A stretch of DNA of 64,000 nucleotides from Lutjanus erythropterus (taxonomy: Eukaryota > Chordata > Actinopteri > Lutjaniformes > Lutjanidae): the NCBI GenBank assembly GCA_020091685.1, contig CM034604.1, forward strand, positions 12,794,519-12,858,518. The letters are read 5' to 3'. Shown here in pieces: positions 60,481-64,000 of the stretch. The notes under the pieces were generated by a model. That model made no database searches and was not told where the DNA came from. It saw nothing but the letters and a program-made list of their open reading frames with translations. Position 1 is the first letter of the stretch; every line of letters begins with the position of its first letter. Position numbers and translations under genes: made by a program.

Positions 60481-61387
60481 CATATTAAAATGACATGATA
60501 TACAGAAGGAAAGCTCACACTGGTGATTGTGGAAGTGCATGGCATTATTTCTATATCCTAAGAGGTTCAAAAGTGCAATTTTTCATTATGATGGATTCAT
60601 TCACAGTAGGAGTGCTATCATCTCCTCTCAGAAACTGAGACAATGAAGACACTTAAAGGTCTGTTATACACTGCATAGCACAGTATTTATCCTCATAGGA
60701 AGCTGAATGTCAAGATAACCCATAATATAATTTTAAAACCAGTGAAGAAGGAAGTATTCAGATCATTTTCCATAGGAAAAGTACTGATACCATACTCTGT
60801 TACAACTAAAAGTCCTGAAAATACAAATACTTTGAAAAATTGTAAGTATAATCAGTTTTATACTGTGATGTGGTGCTCCTAGAAGGTTGACCAGATCTAA
60901 TTCAAATATGGTCAGAAAAACCTTAAGACCTTGATCACGCTGTATTATGAAGTTTGTGACATTATGTCAAATAGCAGACACATTTTTATCCCCTGATGTG
61001 CGGGTCCAGCAACAATGTGTGCAATATCTTATCATATTTTGATTACATACCTTAATCTTTGGCTTCTTTCCTCCAGGTACAGAACTCCACGGCAGCTTCC
61101 TGGATGACACTAAAATACGACAGAAGAAAAGAACAATTAGCAAACACACATGCTGTTCAACTGGCTTATAGACATACTGCCTTAAACCACCATCATGTAC
61201 CCCTGAAGTTGCAGCCTTCTACCTGCAAGATACCCTGACTGACCACTTCAAATGTATGATGTGGGAAATTAGCAGAGCTCATCTTTTCAAGGGGTTTATA
61301 AGATCAGACCCATATTGAGGCTACCTAAAATTTGATAATATCAGCTTATATAGAATGGATTTTTACATTACAAATAGCTTGTTTTGG

Positions 61388-61556
61388 AGGCAGAGGTTAT
61401 GTCTTTAATTGATGCGACAGCTGAAATGAGGGCAGGAAAGGGGGAGACATACAGCAAAGGGCCACAGGCTAGAATTGAACCCAAAGCTTCTGTTGAGGAC
61501 TTACAGCCTCAGTACATGAGGTACATACTTTACCAAATGAGTTGGCAGGGCACCCA
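61388..61556 (+). repeat. Second copy of the SINE-like repeat
   Basis: 'gggcaggaaagggggagaca', 'acagcaaagggccacaggct', 'agaattgaacccaaagc' and 'cctcagtacatgaggta' match the 28345-28530 block. GAATTGAACCC resembles a degenerate tRNA B box on the opposite strand. Confidence 0.6.
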
Positions 61557-61820
61557 ACCAGATACCTTTTGGTGTGTTTGTGGCCATTTCTGACTGCATG
61601 GAGAAGCAGCTGAAACCAGGCTGGACATCTCTAATTAACTTTGTTGGGAGGTGATTTACTCTGTGGTGGAAAAACTCAACTGAACACAACTGCAACTTTG
61701 TAGGAGATCCTAATTATCTCGGCGTGGGATAAGTGATCTCTTGCTTGCGTGCATGCATGACCAACGGACCTGAAGATTGCCCACAGCTAATCTCAAATAC
61801 GACTGGACCAATCAGCCTTT

Positions 61821-61838
61821 TTGTTGTTGTTGTTGTTG
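61821..61838. repeat. (TTG)n microsatellite
   Basis: There are about six TTG units. Confidence 0.95.
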
Positions 61839-61859
61839 TGCACATTCACGACTGTAAGG

Positions 61860-62115
61860 ATTCAGTATTCTTGAAAATTTCTGAAAAACATTTTTTATGG
61901 CTACAGACATTATGTTTTCAGGTCATCCCATTTTTATGAACACAATATTTCACAAACACATTGAGGGAATTTCTTTAAACTTGGCACAAATGACATTTGG
62001 ACTCGGAGATGAACTGATTAGATTATGGTGGCCAAAGGTCAAAGGTCAGTGTGACCTCACAAAACATGGTGTGGTATTAGTACTTTTACTTAATGAAAGG
62101 ATCTGAATACTTCTT
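61860..62115 (+). repeat. Dispersed 'gagggaatttctttaaacttggcaca' repeat
   Basis: 'cattgagggaatttctttaa', 'actcggagatgaactgatta' and 'caaaggtcaaaggtcagtgtg' are familiar from a common short repeat of fish genomes. GGTCAAAGGTCA also resembles a nuclear-receptor half-site pair. Confidence 0.5.
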
Positions 62116-63567
62116 CGACAACTGCCTGAAATGTTCCATGCTGTATGATTTGGCCTTGGCCCATTCACACTACTTATAATGACAATAACTTTACCGTCAT
62201 ACACATTTTGTCTACTTATGGCGGTACAGGAAATGCATGAGTGCAAATTAATGAACAATATTGCTTGAAAAATTGTCCAGTCAACGTCAGGGTTAACCCA
62301 AAGGGATAATTCAGCAGATCAAATAAACACTGTTACTTCCGTTGACCTTAATTCAACCTTCTGGCTTCTGACCAACAGTTTATGTGCTGCTACATTAGAC
62401 ATCATCAAAATGAAAACGTCCTGTGCTGACAAAATCAGGATGCAGTGCCTCAAGAGTTTTTTCGGTGAGACATTTTTCCCCGCTTTCCTCCTCAGCGAGG
62501 CAGTGGGAAGTGCGAGCGGTTATGAGTGGCAGGTCACGCAGACGAGACCTCCTCTATGCGGAGAGGAAGGATCTTGGCTCGAGGGGGAGACAGGATTGGC
62601 GTCACTGGCTTGGATCTCTCCCTCATGAAGTCAGACAGCTGAGTGAGGACTTGTGGCAGCTCTGTCACTGGACAGGGTGACTCACTCACTCATAAGTGGA
62701 GAGGTTAATAATAGTCATACATTAGAGCCACAGAAGTGAAATCACACAGCTTTAGCAGCTTAAGCCTTCCAAATGGCTCCGCTGCAAAGCAAAAACGCAT
62801 TTCACCACCTTGCCTATCTCTCATTTATGAGACAGTTTTAAAGGTTTGGATGACAATTATTAAATGTGAATGTCCTCAGGCTAAAGTGCTGACTGTTTGA
62901 AAGACATAATGATATTATTACAATATGCAGTATATACATTCTAAAGTGACAGACACATTAACGCACCAAGCATTACATGTCAAAACTGCCAGGAAAATGG
63001 AAGAAAAGCCCCCAAAAATACAACATCGCTGCTGACTTGATTTGTGTTTTCTCTCTGCTCTGTCTGACAGCAGATATTGTCTTCCATGTGTAGGAGATAT
63101 TTCCTGGCACTGCGATACCTGCATGGAACTGCCTAAGGCGACACAGGAAAAAAAAAAAAAAAAGTCAGATTTATTAAAATTCCCAAACACTTGACATTTT
63201 GGAGACGCAAGGCAAAGACACCAACATTATACTGCATTCGCTAGGGATGAGTCAGTCACAACTCTCCACAATTTGCAGTGGAGTCATAGCACAGAAGTCC
63301 AGCACGGTAAGGAAAGTGCAGTTCAGTTTCCAACACTACAAGTCATAATAATGCCTAATAAATATATATATAGATTTTACGGGGGTTAAGAAATATCTTA
63401 TTGGATTATCTGAATCATCCTTTCCTGTTTGATCATATTCACCAATGCTCATATTGTGCGACTGACAGTGTTTTCAACCTTATGACATGTTTGGACTTGA
63501 GAGTAAAGACAAAAGGAAACTGATCTTTGGACTAGTCTGAAGTCTGGCTGAGAAAACTACAAATAAA

Positions 63568-63650
63568 CACCTCGTGGCTCGGTGGTTAGCACTGCTGCCT
63601 CAAACGAAAGAGGGTGTCAAGTTCAGTTCTCATGTGGGTTTACTCTAGTG
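63568..63650 (+). repeat. tRNA-derived SINE fragment
   Basis: 'ggctcggtggttagcactg' carries a TGGTTAGCACTG A-box-like word, and 'aagttcagttctcatg' a decayed B box about 35 bases later. Both are arranged as in the head of a widespread fish tRNA-derived SINE. It is too degenerate to be a tRNA gene. Confidence 0.55.
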
Positions 63651-63861
63651 GTCCAAAGACCAGCAGAGATCACAAAGGTGTGACACATTTTAAAGGCAAC
63701 ATGGAACATCTTCCTAAAAAAGAAAAAAAAGACAAAAAAAAAACAAAATGAAAATGTAATGTATAAACACTTTCAGTCATCATGGTGGCGTATCTGCAGA
63801 GATTCTGCTCTCTGTCTCTCTGTATTTCTTTATTTTCCTCATTATTTAGGATTCTCTTCTA

Positions 63862-63940
63862 ACTAATGTTGGTATTTGACATCCTGGCACATTTATGACC
63901 ATCTTGGACAAATCCTACTAATGCTACCGTCAAAGCATGT
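63862..63940 (+). repeat. Fragment of the 'gacaaatcctactaat' repeat
   Basis: 'ggtatttgacatcctgg' and 'gacaaatcctactaatgct' match 17650-17715 and 17970-18040 in order. Confidence 0.55.
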
Positions 63941-64000
63941 AAAAATATTCTGATACGAAATCATGTTTTGTTTAACATGATTTTCCCACATAAAAAGTAG

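Larger units (their letters stand above)
56455..61109 (-). other. Cluster of exon-like segments, possible unidentified gene or lncRNA
   Basis: Three segments on the minus strand have consensus-like borders. 61109-61051 (59 bp) has acceptor TATTTTAG and donor GTATGT, and reads SSRKLPWSSVPGGKKPKIK. 56902-56858 (45 bp) has acceptor TTCTTGACAG and donor GTGAGT. 56537-56455 has acceptor TTTCTTTAG and reads, in one phase, ECPQLEGHLARPEHKKQL... to TAA. A further donor GTAAGC lies after a 62-codon open stretch ending at 57045. All three frames of the 45-bp segment are open, and phase continuity supports more than one reading, so no protein is asserted. No family is recognised. It could be a small coding gene, a noncoding transcript or coincidence. 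Confidence 0.25.

Noticed and set aside
63568-63650. Possible tRNA gene
   Set aside because: A-box and B-box words are present, but the acceptor stem and anticodon arm do not form. It is a SINE fragment.

Overview
The window is vertebrate nuclear DNA, most likely from a ray-finned (teleost) fish. It is AT-rich, intron-containing and full of short DNA-transposon relics of the kinds common in teleosts: a Tc1-like element, a hAT derivative, palindromic elements with TTAA ends, and tRNA-derived fragments. One protein-coding gene can be recognised with confidence: trib2, the Tribbles-2 pseudokinase. It lies on the minus strand in three coding exons (53857-53588, 50965-50673, 47914-47440). The conceptual protein has 345 residues. 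Splice sites and reading phase agree at both introns. No bacterial-type operon, CRISPR array, rRNA gene or convincing tRNA gene was seen. The species and the percomorph-like flavour of the repeats are inference only. Layout. Positions 1-44 kb, downstream of trib2, are a gene desert. It contains dispersed short inverted-repeat elements, a three-copy tandem duplication of about 570 bp at 22.25-23.98 kb, a CpG-rich promoter-like stretch at 21.0-21.66 kb, an internally deleted hAT element with an 8-bp target duplication at 31.4-33.1 kb, a MITE at 37.8-38.4 kb, and a decayed THAP-type zinc-finger exon at 40.06-40.2 kb. Between the repeats are stretches of normal complexity that could hold conserved noncoding elements; this cannot be tested from one sequence. 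A Tc1-like relic (44127-45308) sits about 220 bp beyond the likely trib2 poly(A) site. The trib2 unit covers about 45.5-54.9 kb: a 3' UTR of about 1.9 kb with a 36-base assembly gap, three coding exons, two introns of about 2.6-2.8 kb, and a GC-rich 5' leader and promoter with a CG/CA dinucleotide tract. From 55 to 64 kb, upstream of trib2, there are more repeats and three to four exon-like segments on the minus strand (61109-61051, a donor at 57045, 56902-56858, 56537-56455) that may belong to an unidentified small gene or noncoding transcript. I found no clear previously undescribed system. The items most worth checking are the triplicated block, the CpG-rich stretch at 21 kb and the minus-strand exon cluster at 56-61 kb.
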